DNA of 64,000 nt. It comes from Opitutaceae bacterium (lineage in GTDB: Bacteria; Verrucomicrobiota; Verrucomicrobiia; Opitutales; Opitutaceae). Below the pieces are notes generated by a model. The model worked only from the letters and a program-made list of their open reading frames with translations. It was not told where the DNA came from and did not search any database. The DNA lies in assembly GCA_027485815.1 (NCBI GenBank), contig JAIXQE010000207.1, positions 1 to 64,000 on the forward strand, in the 5' to 3' direction. Every line of letters starts with the position of its first letter. Within the stretch, counting starts at the first letter, position 1. Below, one piece after another: positions 1-9,800 of this stretch. A program made the position numbers and the translations under genes.

Positions 1-206
1 CCCGGGCTGTTCACGTAGAGGTGGATGTCGGCCTTGGGGTCCTCGTTGGCGAGGAAGAGCAACTGCGCGACGATGAGGTTCGCGACGTCGTCGTTCACAG
101 GCCCGCCGAGAAAGATGATGCGATCCTTCAGCAGGCGGGAATAAATATCCATCGACCGCTCTCCGCGGCCGGTGTTTTCCAGGACGATGGGGACGTAATA
201 GCTCAC
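1..206 (-). CDS. clpP: ATP-dependent Clp protease proteolytic subunit (N-terminal part, cut by window edge)
   Basis: ClpP is the serine peptidase of the cytoplasmic ClpXP/ClpAP protease. Only the first 68 codons lie in the window; the gene runs off its left edge, so the catalytic Ser, His and Asp are not visible. The translated start contains the typical ClpP N-terminal region, including [14 protein letters not shown], then [21 protein letters not shown] and HLYVNSPG, which is close to the family consensus. It is absent from the ORF track because the reading frame is open at the edge. I chose the GTG at 206 because homology begins immediately after it ([15 protein letters not shown]). It follows tig on the same strand after 16 bases, the classical tig-clpP order, so the two are probably co-transcribed from the promoter upstream of tig. 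The identity is secure; the exact start codon is less so. Confidence 0.9.
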   Translation of the reverse strand, partial: MSYYVPIVLENTGRGERSMDIYSRLLKDRIIFLGGPVNDDVANLIVAQLLFLANEDPKADIHLYVNSP

Positions 207-222
207 AGGGAGGACGGGAGCC

Positions 223-1545
223 TCAGGAGGCAGGCGCCGCGACGCTAACCTTGGCCTTGGAGACGACGAAATCAACCGCCTTGTCAAAGATGATGGATTG
301 CTGGACCGAGCGGAGCTGGGCCCGGTCGGCACCCAAGGCCTGCGCCAGCTTGTCCGGCTTCTGCTGGGTGCGCACCGCCTCGCGATAGATGAAGTTGTTC
401 AGGTCCTCGTTGGTGACCTCGAGCTTCTCCTGCTCCGCGATCCGTCCGAGGATGAATTGCAGCTTCACCCGGTTGGTGGCCGCCTGACGGGCGCCCTGGA
501 AGAGCTCCTTCTTGTCCTTCTCGAACTGTTCCGCGGCCACCCCGCGGCGCATGTTTTCCTCGATGAACTGACGCAGCAGGCCCTGGGTCTCGGTGTCCAC
601 CAGCGACTCCGGCACCTGGAAATCCACCGCCGCGGCCAGCTTTTCCGTGACTTGGCGCCGCTGGGCCTGACGGTTCTCGTAGTCCTTCTGGAGCTTGAGG
701 TTGGCGCGGATCTTTGCCTCAAGGCCCGTGAGATCGTCCACCTGCTGCGCCTTGAAGAAGGCCTCGTCGAGGGTCGGAAGGATGCGCTCGCGCACCTCCT
801 GGACCTCCACCGCGTAGGCGACGGTCTTGCCGGCCAAGGCCGGCACGGGGGCGAAATCCGCGGGGAACGTCACGTTCACCGAGCGCTTTCCGCCCGCCTC
901 CAGGCCGGCGAGTTGCCGGCCGAGGCCGGGGATCACGCCATCGTGCTCGCCCTCGACCTCCTCCCAGGTCTGGGGGGCTTGGGCGTAAAGCTGCTTGTCG
1001 CCCGCCAGCTCGGTGATCGGCTGGCCGTCGATCGTGCCGGCGTAGGAGAGCTTGACGTAGTCGCCCTTGGCGGCGGGACGCGCGGCCGGCTTGAAGTCGG
1101 CCCGTTCCGCGCGCAGCCCCTCGATCACCTGCGCCACCTCGGCGTCGGAGACCTCGGTGGGCTTCACCTCGGTGGGCAGTTCCGCGTAGGCGGGCAGGTC
1201 GAATTCGGGACGCACGTCGACGGTGAGCGTGATGGTCGCGGCGGTGCCAGCCTTGATCTCCCCCTCCTCCACCTTGACCACGTTCACGACCTCCAGCTTT
1301 TGCTGCTCCTGGGCGGCCTCGTAGGCCTTGGCGACCACCTTCTGCTTCAGCTCGGCGGCCACCTCCTTGCCGAAGCGCGCGAGCACCATCGCGGCCGGCG
1401 CCTTGCCGGGACGGAAGCCCGGAATCCGCGCCAGCTGCGAGATCTCGCGCACCACCGCGGCGAGCTCGGCGTCGACCTCCGCCGCATCGAGCGCGACGAC
1501 CAGGGATTTGCGGGTGGCGGTGAGGGAGTTGAGTTGGACGTTCAC
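223..1545 (-). CDS. tig: trigger factor, ribosome-associated chaperone and peptidyl-prolyl isomerase
   Basis: Trigger factor binds at the ribosome exit tunnel through protein uL23 and shields nascent chains. The 440-residue product has the usual length. The N-terminal ribosome-binding domain (about 1-120) carries the signature loop in the form [13 protein letters not shown] middle FKBP-type domain (about 150-245) includes [15 protein letters not shown], and the rest is the helical C-terminal substrate cradle. The start codon is GTG, and the product begins MNVQLNSL. The gene precedes clpP by 16 bases, which fits the common tig-clpP operon. A promoter-like TTGACC/TACGGT pair lies 37-64 bases upstream. 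The region downstream of the ABC transporter (1546-1665) holds only this promoter. The long plus-strand ORF 298-2847 is an antisense shadow. Confidence 0.95.
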   Translation of the reverse strand: MNVQLNSLTATRKSLVVALDAAEVDAELAAVVREISQLARIPGFRPGKAPAAMVLARFGKEVAAELKQKVVAKAYEAAQEQQKLEVVNVVKVEEGEIKAGTAATITLTVDVRPEFDLPAYAELPTEVKPTEVSDAEVAQVIEGLRAERADFKPAARPAAKGDYVKLSYAGTIDGQPITELAGDKQLYAQAPQTWEEVEGEHDGVIPGLGRQLAGLEAGGKRSVNVTFPADFAPVPALAGKTVAYAVEVQEVRERILPTLDEAFFKAQQVDDLTGLEAKIRANLKLQKDYENRQAQRRQVTEKLAAAVDFQVPESLVDTETQGLLRQFIEENMRRGVAAEQFEKDKKELFQGARQAATNRVKLQFILGRIAEQEKLEVTNEDLNNFIYREAVRTQQKPDKLAQALGADRAQLRSVQQSIIFDKAVDFVVSKAKVSVAAPAS

Positions 1546-1581
1546 GGCAAGGGCGGGCGTTGGAGGAAGGTAAAGGGTCGC

Positions 1582-1609
1582 ACCGTAGGCCGCCCCTTCC
1601 CTCGGTCAA
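1582..1609 (-). promoter_or_regulatory. putative sigma-70 promoter of tig-clpP
   Basis: On the minus strand a TTGACC (-35) is followed after 16 bases by TACGGT (-10), and the tig start codon lies 37 bases further on. It sits in the 120-base gap between the ABC transporter ATPase gene and tig. The -35 matches the consensus at five of six positions. The -10 keeps the important T, A and final T. A TTGAmC with a 16-base spacer recurs upstream of several other genes in this window. Confidence 0.45.
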
Positions 1610-1665
1610 TGCCGATTCTTGCCGGCGGCGCCCCCGCGCAACGCGCCGCTCCGGGGCGCGCTGCC

Positions 1666-2751
1666 CTAGCGGGCCGCCCGCACGAGCAGCGTGGTGACGT
1701 TGCGCTCGCCCTCCCGCGCGTACCGGATCTCCTCGGTGCGGCCGCGGATCAGCCGGAACGCGAGGTCGTCCGCCGCCCCACCCGCCGCGAGCACGTCCAC
1801 CGGGGCGCCGCGGGCGGAGCAGACCAGCTCGACCCGCGCATCGCGCTCGGCGTAGGCCAACTCGAGCCGGACATCCACGCGGGATGGCTGCAGCGCGAGC
1901 AATTCCTCGACAAGGGAGAGCAGGTCCGCGGTGGTGCGGGGCGGCAGGACATGCCGCGCGCCGAAGCGCTCGATCTCCGCGTTCAGGGCGTAGAGGTCGT
2001 ACGCGTCGTCCGTGATTTGGAGGGTGAGGCGCCGGATCCGGCGGATGAAGGCCTGGGTCAGCGGCCGGCGCGGTTGCCCGAAGATGACCGCCGGGGGCCC
2101 CTCCTCGTGGATCTCGCCGCCGTCCATGTAGAAAACCCGCGTGGAGATGGCTTCGGCGAAGGCCATCTCGTGCGTGACGATGACCATCGTCATGCCGTCG
2201 CGGGCGAGGTTGCGGATGACCGCGAGGACCTCGCTGACCATCGTCGGGTCGAGGGCCGAGGTGGGTTCGTCGAAGAGGATGATCTCCGGGTCCATCGCGA
2301 GGCAGCGGGCGATCGCGACCCGCTGCTTCTGGCCGCCGGAAAGCTGGTCGGGATAGGCGTCCGCCTTATGGGCGAGGCCGACGAGCGCGAGCAGTTCGCG
2401 CGCGCGGGCGGCGGCCGACGCGGGCTCGCGGCCGAGCAGCCGCACCGGTCCGAGGGTGATGTTACCGAGGACCGTCAGGTGCGCGTAGAGGTTGAAATGC
2501 TGGAACACCATCCCCATCCGGCGGCGCAGCGCCGGCACGTCCGTGGCAGGGTCCAGCAGGCGCTGATCCCCGATCAGGATCTCGCCGGCGGTCGGGCGCT
2601 CCAGCAGGTTCAGGCACCGCAGGAACACGCTCTTGCCCGTTCCCGAGGGCCCGATCAGCGAGATGACCTCCCCCTTGCGGATCTCGCAATCGACGCCCTT
2701 GAGGACCTCGAGGTCGCCGAAGCGCTTGCGCAAGCCCCGGACCGTGATCAC
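1666..2751 (-). CDS. polar amino-acid ABC transporter ATPase with C-terminal HATPase-like extension
   Basis: This is the ATP-hydrolysing subunit of a polar amino-acid importer (GlnQ/HisP type), acting at the inner face of the cytoplasmic membrane with the fused binding-protein/permease gene just upstream. The first 235 or so residues form a complete ABC domain: Walker [10 protein letters not shown]-loop FQHFNLY, signature LSGGQKQR, Walker [13 protein letters not shown] and a switch His in VTHEMAFA. I chose the GTG at 2751, giving 361 residues, because it overlaps the permease stop as GTGA and begins directly with [12 protein letters not shown]. The ORF-track Met at 2832 lies inside the permease gene. 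Residues of about 240-361 are not part of a normal GlnQ (about 245 residues). They resemble an anti-sigma-type HATPase fold ([11 protein letters not shown], later GAPVDV and DDLAFRLI) with degenerate catalytic boxes, possibly a regulatory domain. The substrate is unknown. Confidence 0.85.
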   Translation of the reverse strand: MITVRGLRKRFGDLEVLKGVDCEIRKGEVISLIGPSGTGKSVFLRCLNLLERPTAGEILIGDQRLLDPATDVPALRRRMGMVFQHFNLYAHLTVLGNITLGPVRLLGREPASAAARARELLALVGLAHKADAYPDQLSGGQKQRVAIARCLAMDPEIILFDEPTSALDPTMVSEVLAVIRNLARDGMTMVIVTHEMAFAEAISTRVFYMDGGEIHEEGPPAVIFGQPRRPLTQAFIRRIRRLTLQITDDAYDLYALNAEIERFGARHVLPPRTTADLLSLVEELLALQPSRVDVRLELAYAERDARVELVCSARGAPVDVLAAGGAADDLAFRLIRGRTEEIRYAREGERNVTTLLVRAAR

Positions 2752-4283
2752 GGGGCCACCCCCGTTCCCTGCCGCTGGTGCGGCGGCGTCACCCGCAGCT
2801 CGATCCGCTCCAGCGCCCAGGCGATCAGCCACGCGAGCACCAGGTAGATGGCGGCCGTGACCAGCAGCGGGATGAACGCATCGAAGGTCCGCGAACGGAT
2901 GATGTCGCCGGCCTTGGTGATGTCCTGCACCGCGATGTAGCCGACCACAGAGGTCATCTTGAAGAGGGAGATCACCTCGCCCTTATACACCGGAAGGACC
3001 TGACGCAGGGCCTGCGGCAGCACGATCAGGCGGAAGGCCTGCGCGCGGGTGAAGCCCCCGGCCACGCCCGCCTCCAACTGCCCGCGATCGACGCTCTGGA
3101 TCGCGGAGCGCAGCATCTCCGCGATGTACGCCGCCGCGTTGAGGCCGAACGCGACGGCCGCAACCAAGATCGGGCTCACGTGGAAGGACGCGAACACGAC
3201 GTAGTAGATGATCATCAGGACCACCAGCACCGGCACCCCGCGCAGGCACCAGATGTAGATCGCCGCCGCCCGCCGCAGCAGCGGCCGCGAGGACATGCGG
3301 CCCGCGCAGACCACACCGCCGAAGACGGTGCCGAAGAGCGTCGCCAGGACCGAGATCACGCACGTCACGAACAGTCCCTCCAAAATCAGGCGGTACCGTC
3401 CCTCCTCGACCAGGTTGGCGCGGATGCGCTGCCCCAGCGGCAGAGCGGCCTGCGCCGCGGGCGTGGCGGCCGCCGGCGCCGAGGCCCCCTCGACCCGGTC
3501 CTGCCGCGTGACCACGCAGGCCACGAAGGCGATGAGTTCGTCCGAGAACGCGACCCGCTTGCGGCGTTCCTCGGTCATCACCAGCAGGCAGGCGATCCCC
3601 TCGATGCGGCCGCTGGCGAGCGCGGCGATCTGCCCCGAGACGTCAAGGTCGACCAGTTCCAGGGGTCGGCCGAGGCTGGCCGCAAAGCGTTCCGCGAGCT
3701 CCACCTCGAAGCCGGTGAAGGCCCCGTTGCGCACCCCCGTCCACGGCAGGCCCTTGGACGCGGTGATGCCCAGCCGCAACACGGGGCCCTGCCCCCGGGG
3801 CGGCAGCTGCGGCAGGTCCCGCGCGCCATCCTTGAACCATCGTTCCCGCATCGCGTCGTAAACGCCGGTCTCGCGCAGATGGCGGAGGAACGCGTTGTAC
3901 GCCGGCCGCAGCGTGGCGTCGTCCGGGCGGAAGGCGGCGCCCATCGGGCTGCGGTAGGCCTCCGGCACGAGGATCGCGAGGTTCGGCGTGGTTCGGAAGA
4001 TCTCGCGGACCGACTCGAGGGCGAGGAAGGCGACATCGGCCTTGCCGGTGGACACCGCCAGCACCACGTCGGGCGTGGCCTTGAACTGCAGCACCTGCGC
4101 CTGGGGATAGCGCCGCGCCACGTGCTCGTCGTGCGAAGATCCGGCCACCAGCGCGATGCGGGCACGGGAGAGGTCATCGAGCCCCCGCAGTGGCGCGGGT
4201 TCCGCGGCGACCAGGATCGAGGCGGCCAGCAGGCCCACCGCGAGCAGGCGGGCGGCGAGGCGGAAGGGACGCAACGACGGCAC
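2748..4283 (-). CDS. fused amino-acid-binding protein and ABC permease
   Basis: The 511-residue protein joins a periplasmic binding part to a HisM/GlnP-type permease. After a signal peptide (about 1-27), residues 30-150 look like the second lobe of an SBP_bac_3 protein ([20 protein letters not shown], ending [13 protein letters not shown]). Residues 155-265 look like the first lobe ([17 protein letters not shown], then [12 protein letters not shown] and [14 protein letters not shown]). The order of lobes is thus the reverse of an ordinary binding protein. Residues 300-505 are a permease with about five membrane segments and the EAA-type loop [20 protein letters not shown]. The start codon is GTG at 4283. 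The gene overlaps the ATPase gene by four bases, so the two genes make up the whole importer. Such fused binding/permease proteins occur in several phyla; the ligand cannot be read from sequence. Confidence 0.85.
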   Translation of the reverse strand: MPSLRPFRLAARLLAVGLLAASILVAAEPAPLRGLDDLSRARIALVAGSSHDEHVARRYPQAQVLQFKATPDVVLAVSTGKADVAFLALESVREIFRTTPNLAILVPEAYRSPMGAAFRPDDATLRPAYNAFLRHLRETGVYDAMRERWFKDGARDLPQLPPRGQGPVLRLGITASKGLPWTGVRNGAFTGFEVELAERFAASLGRPLELVDLDVSGQIAALASGRIEGIACLLVMTEERRKRVAFSDELIAFVACVVTRQDRVEGASAPAAATPAAQAALPLGQRIRANLVEEGRYRLILEGLFVTCVISVLATLFGTVFGGVVCAGRMSSRPLLRRAAAIYIWCLRGVPVLVVLMIIYYVVFASFHVSPILVAAVAFGLNAAAYIAEMLRSAIQSVDRGQLEAGVAGGFTRAQAFRLIVLPQALRQVLPVYKGEVISLFKMTSVVGYIAVQDITKAGDIIRSRTFDAFIPLLVTAAIYLVLAWLIAWALERIELRVTPPHQRQGTGVAP

Positions 4284-4289
4284 GGACCC

Positions 4290-4317
4290 TTCTCGCGACG
4301 GGCCTCGGCGGGGTCAA
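4290..4317 (-). promoter_or_regulatory. putative promoter of the ABC importer operon
   Basis: A minus-strand TTGACC at 4312-4317 is followed after exactly 16 bases by CGAGAA at 4290-4295, seven bases ahead of the GTG start. The -35 is good and the -10 poor, so the call rests mainly on position and on the same TTGAmC-N16 pattern at other genes. Transcription would start at or very near the start codon. Confidence 0.3.
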
Positions 4318-4372
4318 GTCGACGGAAAAACCTTGGGCTCCTGCACGCTCCGCCTTTCGCTCCCGCGTCCCG

Positions 4373-5749
4373 ATGCACCCCGCCGAACGACGTCCGCCTG
4401 ACGCGCTGCTGATCCTGTTTGCCGTGCTCGCGCTGGCCGTCGCGCTGACGTGGCTCGTGCCCGCCGGGGAGTTCCGCCGCGAGCAGGCGAACGGCCGGCA
4501 GGTGGTCGTCGCCGGGTCCTACCAGGAGGTCGCGGCGGCCCCGGCCCCGTGGCATCGTCTCTTCACCGCCCCGGTGGCCGGTTTCGCGGACCGGGACACG
4601 GCGCGCATCATCGCCTTCATCCTGCTGATCGGCGGCGCGTTCGGGGTGGTGGAGGCCACGGGCGCGGTCGCCGCGGGCATTGGCGCGCTGGCCCGCGGCG
4701 CGGACCGGCATCCGGCCCGGCGGCGCTGGCTGGTGGCCGCGCTGATGCTCGCCTTCTCGGTCGGGGGCAACACCTTCGGGATGAGCGAGGAGGTGCTCGT
4801 GTTCGTGCTCCTGACCCTCGGCCTCGCGCGGCGGATGGGCTGGGATCCGCTGACCGGGGTCGCGATCCCCTTCCTCGGCGCGGGTGTCGGCTTCGCCGGC
4901 GCGGCCTTCAACCCGTTCACGGTGGGGATCGCCCAGGGATTGAGCGGGCTGCCGTTGTTCAGCGGCTGGGCGTTCCGGATGACCATGTGGGCGGCGCTGA
5001 CGGCGATCACGATCCTCTACGTGCTGCGCCACATTGCGCGTCTGGAGGCGGCCCGCACCGCGGGTACCTGGAGCGCGCCGGACGGCGGGGCCGAGCCGCC
5101 GGCGCTGGATGGAGGGCGACGCGCCGTGCTCGCGTGGTTCGGACTTGGGATTGGGACGCTGGTCCTGGGGGTCGCGCGCTGGGACTGGTACATCGACGAA
5201 CTCGCGGGGCTGTTTCTCGGGCTCGCCTTGGGCGCCGCCTTGCTCGGGCGGATCCGGCCGAACCAGGCCGCCACCGCCTTCGGCGAAGGGGCTCGCGCGA
5301 TGGTGATGCCCGCCCTCTTCGTGGCGCTGAGCAAGGCGGTGCTGGTCGTCCTGCAGGAAGGGCGCGTGATCGACACCCTGCTCCAGCACGCAAGCGCTGG
5401 CCTCGGCGGGCTGCCCCCCGCGGTCTCCGCTCAGGGGATGTTCGCGGTCCAGTTCGGGATCAACTTCCTCGTCCCGAGCGGCAGCGGCCAAGCGGCCCTC
5501 ACGATGCCGATCATGGCGCCCCTCGCGGACCTGCTCGGCATCCCGCGCCAGGCCGCGGTGATCGCCTTCCAGCTCGGCGACGGGCTGTGCAACTTCGTGA
5601 TCCCGACCAGTGGCGTGACGATGGGCATCCTCGCGATCGCGGGGATCCCCTTCGGCGCTTGGCTGCGCTGGGTGGCCGGTCTGATGCTTTGGCTGGTGGG
5701 AGTGGGCGCGGTCTTCCTCCTCCTCGCCACCACCGTGGTCCGCTGGTAA
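4373..5749 (+). CDS. YfcC-type basic amino acid/C4-dicarboxylate carrier family membrane protein
   Basis: A polytopic inner-membrane carrier of 458 residues with about 11-12 hydrophobic segments. It resembles the YfcC/DcuC-like family, whose members are annotated as basic amino-acid antiporters or dicarboxylate carriers. Supporting stretches are LVPAGEFRRE after the first membrane span (a common YfcC motif), FSVGGNTFGMSEEVL, GVGFAGAAFNPFTVGIAQG, NFLVPSGSGQAALTMPIMAPL and GDGLCNFVIPTSGVTMGIL. The last two are the repeated Ser/Gly-rich segments expected in this superfamily. I took the ATG at 4373 (MHPAERRPPDALL). The longer track ORF starts inside the divergent ABC gene. The leader is C-rich with no Shine-Dalgarno sequence. 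It is divergent from the ABC importer and convergent with the VOC gene. Substrate assignment is inference only. Confidence 0.75.
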   Translation: MHPAERRPPDALLILFAVLALAVALTWLVPAGEFRREQANGRQVVVAGSYQEVAAAPAPWHRLFTAPVAGFADRDTARIIAFILLIGGAFGVVEATGAVAAGIGALARGADRHPARRRWLVAALMLAFSVGGNTFGMSEEVLVFVLLTLGLARRMGWDPLTGVAIPFLGAGVGFAGAAFNPFTVGIAQGLSGLPLFSGWAFRMTMWAALTAITILYVLRHIARLEAARTAGTWSAPDGGAEPPALDGGRRAVLAWFGLGIGTLVLGVARWDWYIDELAGLFLGLALGAALLGRIRPNQAATAFGEGARAMVMPALFVALSKAVLVVLQEGRVIDTLLQHASAGLGGLPPAVSAQGMFAVQFGINFLVPSGSGQAALTMPIMAPLADLLGIPRQAAVIAFQLGDGLCNFVIPTSGVTMGILAIAGIPFGAWLRWVAGLMLWLVGVGAVFLLLATTVVRW

Positions 5750-5770
5750 GTCCCGTCGTTCGCGGCGGGA

Positions 5771-6778
5771 TCAGGAGTCCAGAGAAGGCAGGGCGGCGAT
5801 CACCGCTTCGCGCGCCGGTGCAAACGCCGAGGGCAGCATCAGACCCGAACCGAGGGTTTCCGGCGTTTCGTCCACCAGAAAGCCGGGACCGTCCGTCGCA
5901 AGTTCCAGGAGGATCCCACCCGGCTCGCGAAAGTACACGGACTGGAAGTACGTCCGGTCGATCAGGGGCGAAGGCCCAGCCCCGGCCGCCAGCAGGCGCG
6001 CGCGGAGCGTCTCGGAGGCGCTGATATCCGCGGTGCGCAAAGCGAGATGATGCACCGTCCCGGTGCCCGGCCGGCCGGATTCCGCGGAGGCGTCCTCCAC
6101 CAGATCCAACCAGAAGCCGGGTCGTCCTGCGTCGGCGATCCACCGGCTTCGGCCCGCCTCGGTCGCCTCCTCCCGCCAGCCCAGGAGTTCGCGGAGCACC
6201 CGCCGCGTCCGCCCGGAGGCGCGCACGCGGATTTCGGCGCCGGCCATGCCGCGAAGCTGATGCGGCGGCGGAACATCGGTGCCCGTCCAACCCGGCCGCG
6301 GATCCTCTCGACAGGCTAGGATTTCGAGCGGCATCCCATCCGGATCCACGGTGCTCAGCAGCGACTCCCCAAACCGGAGGCGCGGCTCCGCCGGGTATCC
6401 CGCCGACCGGAGTCGCTCCGCCCAGAATTCCAGACTGCCACGGGGAGCGGAAAGTTGGATGCCCGCCACCTGGCCCACCCCCACCCGACCCCGCGCGGCG
6501 CCGGGCCAATGGAAAAAAGTCAGCAGCGTGCCCGGTGTCCCGGTCGCGTCCCCGTAGTACAGGTGGTACGCGGAAGGATCGTCGAAATTCACGGTGCGCT
6601 TCACCAGACGCAGGCCGAGCACGCGCGTGTAGAAGGCGACATTGGCCCGCGGATCGGCGGTGACGGCGGTGAGGTGATGCAGGCCGGCGGCGACAACTTC
6701 CTTTTTTTTTTTCCTGTGACGAACCCCGGCGAGTGCAATTCCCCGGTACGCAGCGACGGCTGACAATTGCTTCGACAT
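5771..6778 (-). CDS. VOC-family ring-cleaving dioxygenase / glyoxalase-like protein
   Basis: The protein has two vicinal-oxygen-chelate modules, as in the MhqO/YdfO-type putative ring-cleaving dioxygenases, which use a divalent metal. Module one begins GLHHLTAVTADPRANVAFYT and includes LRLVKRTVNFDD and YHLYYGD. Module two contains VHHLALRTAD and ends with YFREPGGILLELATD. The two His-containing starts and the Glu in LLELATD are the likely metal ligands. The start is uncertain. Homology begins just after an 11-base A tract, and the nearest in-frame ATG (6778, MSKQLS) lies upstream of it, adding about 27 residues that homologues would not be expected to have. GTG or TTG codons do not occur in frame between the tract and the domain. 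The gene is divergent from the TonB receptor. Confidence 0.72.
   Translation of the reverse strand: MSKQLSAVAAYRGIALAGVRHRKKKKEVVAAGLHHLTAVTADPRANVAFYTRVLGLRLVKRTVNFDDPSAYHLYYGDATGTPGTLLTFFHWPGAARGRVGVGQVAGIQLSAPRGSLEFWAERLRSAGYPAEPRLRFGESLLSTVDPDGMPLEILACREDPRPGWTGTDVPPPHQLRGMAGAEIRVRASGRTRRVLRELLGWREEATEAGRSRWIADAGRPGFWLDLVEDASAESGRPGTGTVHHLALRTADISASETLRARLLAAGAGPSPLIDRTYFQSVYFREPGGILLELATDGPGFLVDETPETLGSGLMLPSAFAPAREAVIAALPSLDS
6702..6712. repeat. 11-base T homopolymer (A tract in the VOC coding strand)
   Basis: Eleven consecutive T on the plus strand, flanked by CTTCC and CCTG. On the minus strand it lies inside the VOC reading frame as AGG, nine A, then AAGGAA, giving a Lys-Lys-Lys-Lys stretch immediately before the conserved domain. 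It is the longest homopolymer I noticed in this GC-rich window. No stem precedes it on either strand, so it is not an intrinsic terminator. Confidence 0.95.
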
Positions 6779-6828
6779 CAGTCCAACCGCACCAGCACCC
6801 TCGTCACACACCTGTAACAAACCCGCCC

Positions 6829-9800
6829 ATGAAGCTGCCACTCCTCTCCCTCCTGGCGCTCGCCGCGCTCGGCACCACCCCTGGACTTCTCGCGCAGGCC
6901 GTCCCCGCCGCCCCGCCGACCGCCGCGACGGGCGGGACCGTCAAGCTGGAGGCGTTCACCGTCACCGGTTCGAACTTCAAGCGGCTCGACCAGGAGAAGG
7001 TGCTGCCGGTGACCGTCTTCAATCTCGACGCGATGGAGGCCCGCAACGCGCTGACCCCGGTCGAGATGCTCACGGCGCTCCCGCAGATCACCAATCTGCC
7101 GCTCAACGAGAGCCAGAACGGCGGGGCCAATGCGCGCGGCGACAACGCGAACGTGAACCTCCGCGGCATCGGCGCGGGCAGCACCCTCGTCCTGCTCAAC
7201 GGGCGGCGCATCGCGCCTCATCCGATCACCTCCAACGACGGCGGCGTGCCGGCCTTCTATGCCAACGTGAACCAGCTGCCTACCCAGGGCATCGAGCGGA
7301 TCGACGTCCTCCGCGACGGCGCCTCCTCGATCTACGGTTCGGACGCGGTGGCGGGCGTGATCAACTACATCACGCGGCGGGACTTCCGCGGCACGGAGTT
7401 CCGGTTGCGCCTTGGCGCGCCCGAGCGCGGCGGTGGCGAGAGCGTGCAGGGCACCCTCACCTACGGTCGTGACTTCGCCGCCGGCCGCGGCCGCCTGCTG
7501 GCGACCTTCGATCACTTCCAGCGCGAGGAAATCGGATACTCCGAGCGCAGCTACACCCGCGATTCGAACCACTCCGCGCAGGCGCCCGCGGGCTTCAATG
7601 CCATCGGCGGCTCGTTCGATGGCCGCTCCGCGGTGAGCATCTACCCTTCCTTCCGCATCGGCACGGGCACCACCGCGAATTTCTTCCGCCCGATCAACGG
7701 CGCCCTGACCCTGACGACCTCCTCGCCGACGGCCAGCGTCGCGGCCCGCGCCGCCAGCCCCGAGTTCTTCACCAACATCAACGCGTACCAGAACACGGGC
7801 CACAACCAGTCGAACCGCCAGAATTTCTTCACCGGGCTGGAGTACGACCTGAATGACCGGGTGACCGCCTTCGCGGACTTCTCGTTCTACCACGCGCAGG
7901 CGAAGATCCGCCGGCAACCGGTGCAGCTCAACGCCCCCGGCTCCGACCAGTTCGCGCCGATGAGCGTCGACAACCCCTTCAATCCGTACGGCAGCCGCTT
8001 CTACCACCCGGCCGGCGCGCCCAACGCCGATGGCACGCCCCGCCTCACCGGCAACCCGCAGCAGATCGTGATGGTCTCGGTCCTGCTGCGGGACGTCGGC
8101 CCGGAACTCATCGAGGTCAATTCCGGCGTCTACCGCGGGGTCGCCGGACTGCGCGGACGGTTCCTCGACGGCTGGACCTGGGAAGCCGCCGCCCTCCACA
8201 CGCGCGCCTACACCGCGGACGTTTCCCGCAACGCGGCGCGCGAGTCCCTGTTCCAGCGCGCCCTGCTGCGCACCGACGCCTCCGCCTTCAACCCGTTCGG
8301 GGCCACGTTCCGCGTCGCGGGCAACGCGGTCGTCTACGATCGGCCCTACACCAACCCGGCGGCCGTCCTCGACACCTTCGTGCAGCAGTGGCGCCACGAC
8401 GGGTTCAGCGCCCTGACGAGCGCTGATGCGCGGGTGAGCGGCCCCCTCTTCCGCTTCTGGGGCAACACCGTTTCGTTCGCGGCCGGCGCGGAGTACCGCC
8501 GCGAGCAGTACCTCGACCTGCGCCCGGCCTACGTCAGCAGCAACCCGCCGGGCTCGGGCCTGAACGAGAACGACAACGATTACCTCGTGGCCTCCTACGC
8601 GCCGGACTCGACCGGTAACCGCGGGGTTTCCAGCGCCTACGCCGAGGCCGTGATCCCGCTCCTCGCGCCGCGGCATCGGCTGCCGCTGCTGCACTCCCTC
8701 GAGCTTACCGGCTCGGCCCGCCACGAGCGCTACAGCGACTTCGGCAACACCACGCGGCCGAAGGTGGGCGTCAATTGGAAGCCCACGGCCAGCGTGATGG
8801 TGCGCGCCTCCTATAACGAGGGCTTCGCCGCCCCCAACCTGCCCACCCTCTACGCGCCCACCCGCTTCATCGTCGACAGCGCCCCGGGCCAGACCGACGT
8901 CTACCGCAACCAGACGGTCGGCAACGCGACCTACATCATGCGCCGTTACTCGACGGGCAACCTCGACCTCAAGCCGGTGGAATCCGAGGGCAAGAGCGCG
9001 GGGATCGTGGTGGAGGTCCCGGGAATCAAGGGCCTGACGCTGACCGCGGACTATTGGCAGATCGATCAGACCAACATCATCGGCAGCTACACCGACGCCC
9101 AGCTGTTCAACAGCGACGCGTCCAAGCTGAACGCCTACACCCAGTCGCAACTCGCAGCCGGCCGCACGCTCGCCCAGATCGACCTCGGCTCCGGAACCGC
9201 CGCCTACAAGGGCGACCCGGCGATTGTGCGCACGGCTCCGACCGCCGCGGACGTCGCCGCCTTCGCCGCCTACAACGCGGGCAAGCCGCCGGCCCAGCAG
9301 GCCGCGGTCGTCGGCAACATCCTGTCCCGCAGCATCCGATTCCAGAACCTCGCCCAGTCCTATGCCAGCGGCGTGGACCTGAGCCTCGCTTACCAGGTCC
9401 CCGGGGATCGCTTCGGCAAGTTCACCGTCGCCGCCGACTGGTCCTACCTCGCCCAGAACTACCAGCGGCGCGAGGTCCCGGGCGGAACGCCGGAGTTCAT
9501 CGAGCGCATGGAGGTCGACGGCAATACCCGCTGGCGCGGCACCACCGGCGTGACGTGGCGGCAGGGGGCGTGGACCGGCGGCCTGAGCGGGTACTACATC
9601 GGGCGCTTCGCCGACTCGGCGACCACCACGGCGGCGACCTACACCGGCCTCGGGGAACCCCGCTACATCGCCAAGCAATTCGACAGCGGTCGCTTCCTCT
9701 ACCGCTACGTGGTGGGCGAGGTCATCACGTACAACGCCTTCGCCGGCTACCGCTTCGGCCGCGAAGCCAACCGCTGGGTGCGCAGCACCAACGTCCGCCT

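Noticed and set aside
298-2847. 849-residue plus-strand ORF opposite tig and the ABC ATPase
   Set aside because: Antisense shadow caused by high GC and rare stops; low-complexity composition (Leu/Gly/Arg/His-rich), no family motifs, and both opposing genes are clearly real.
6702-6712. T11 tract as an intrinsic terminator
   Set aside because: No GC-rich stem immediately precedes the T run on the plus strand, and on the minus strand it is inside a reading frame.
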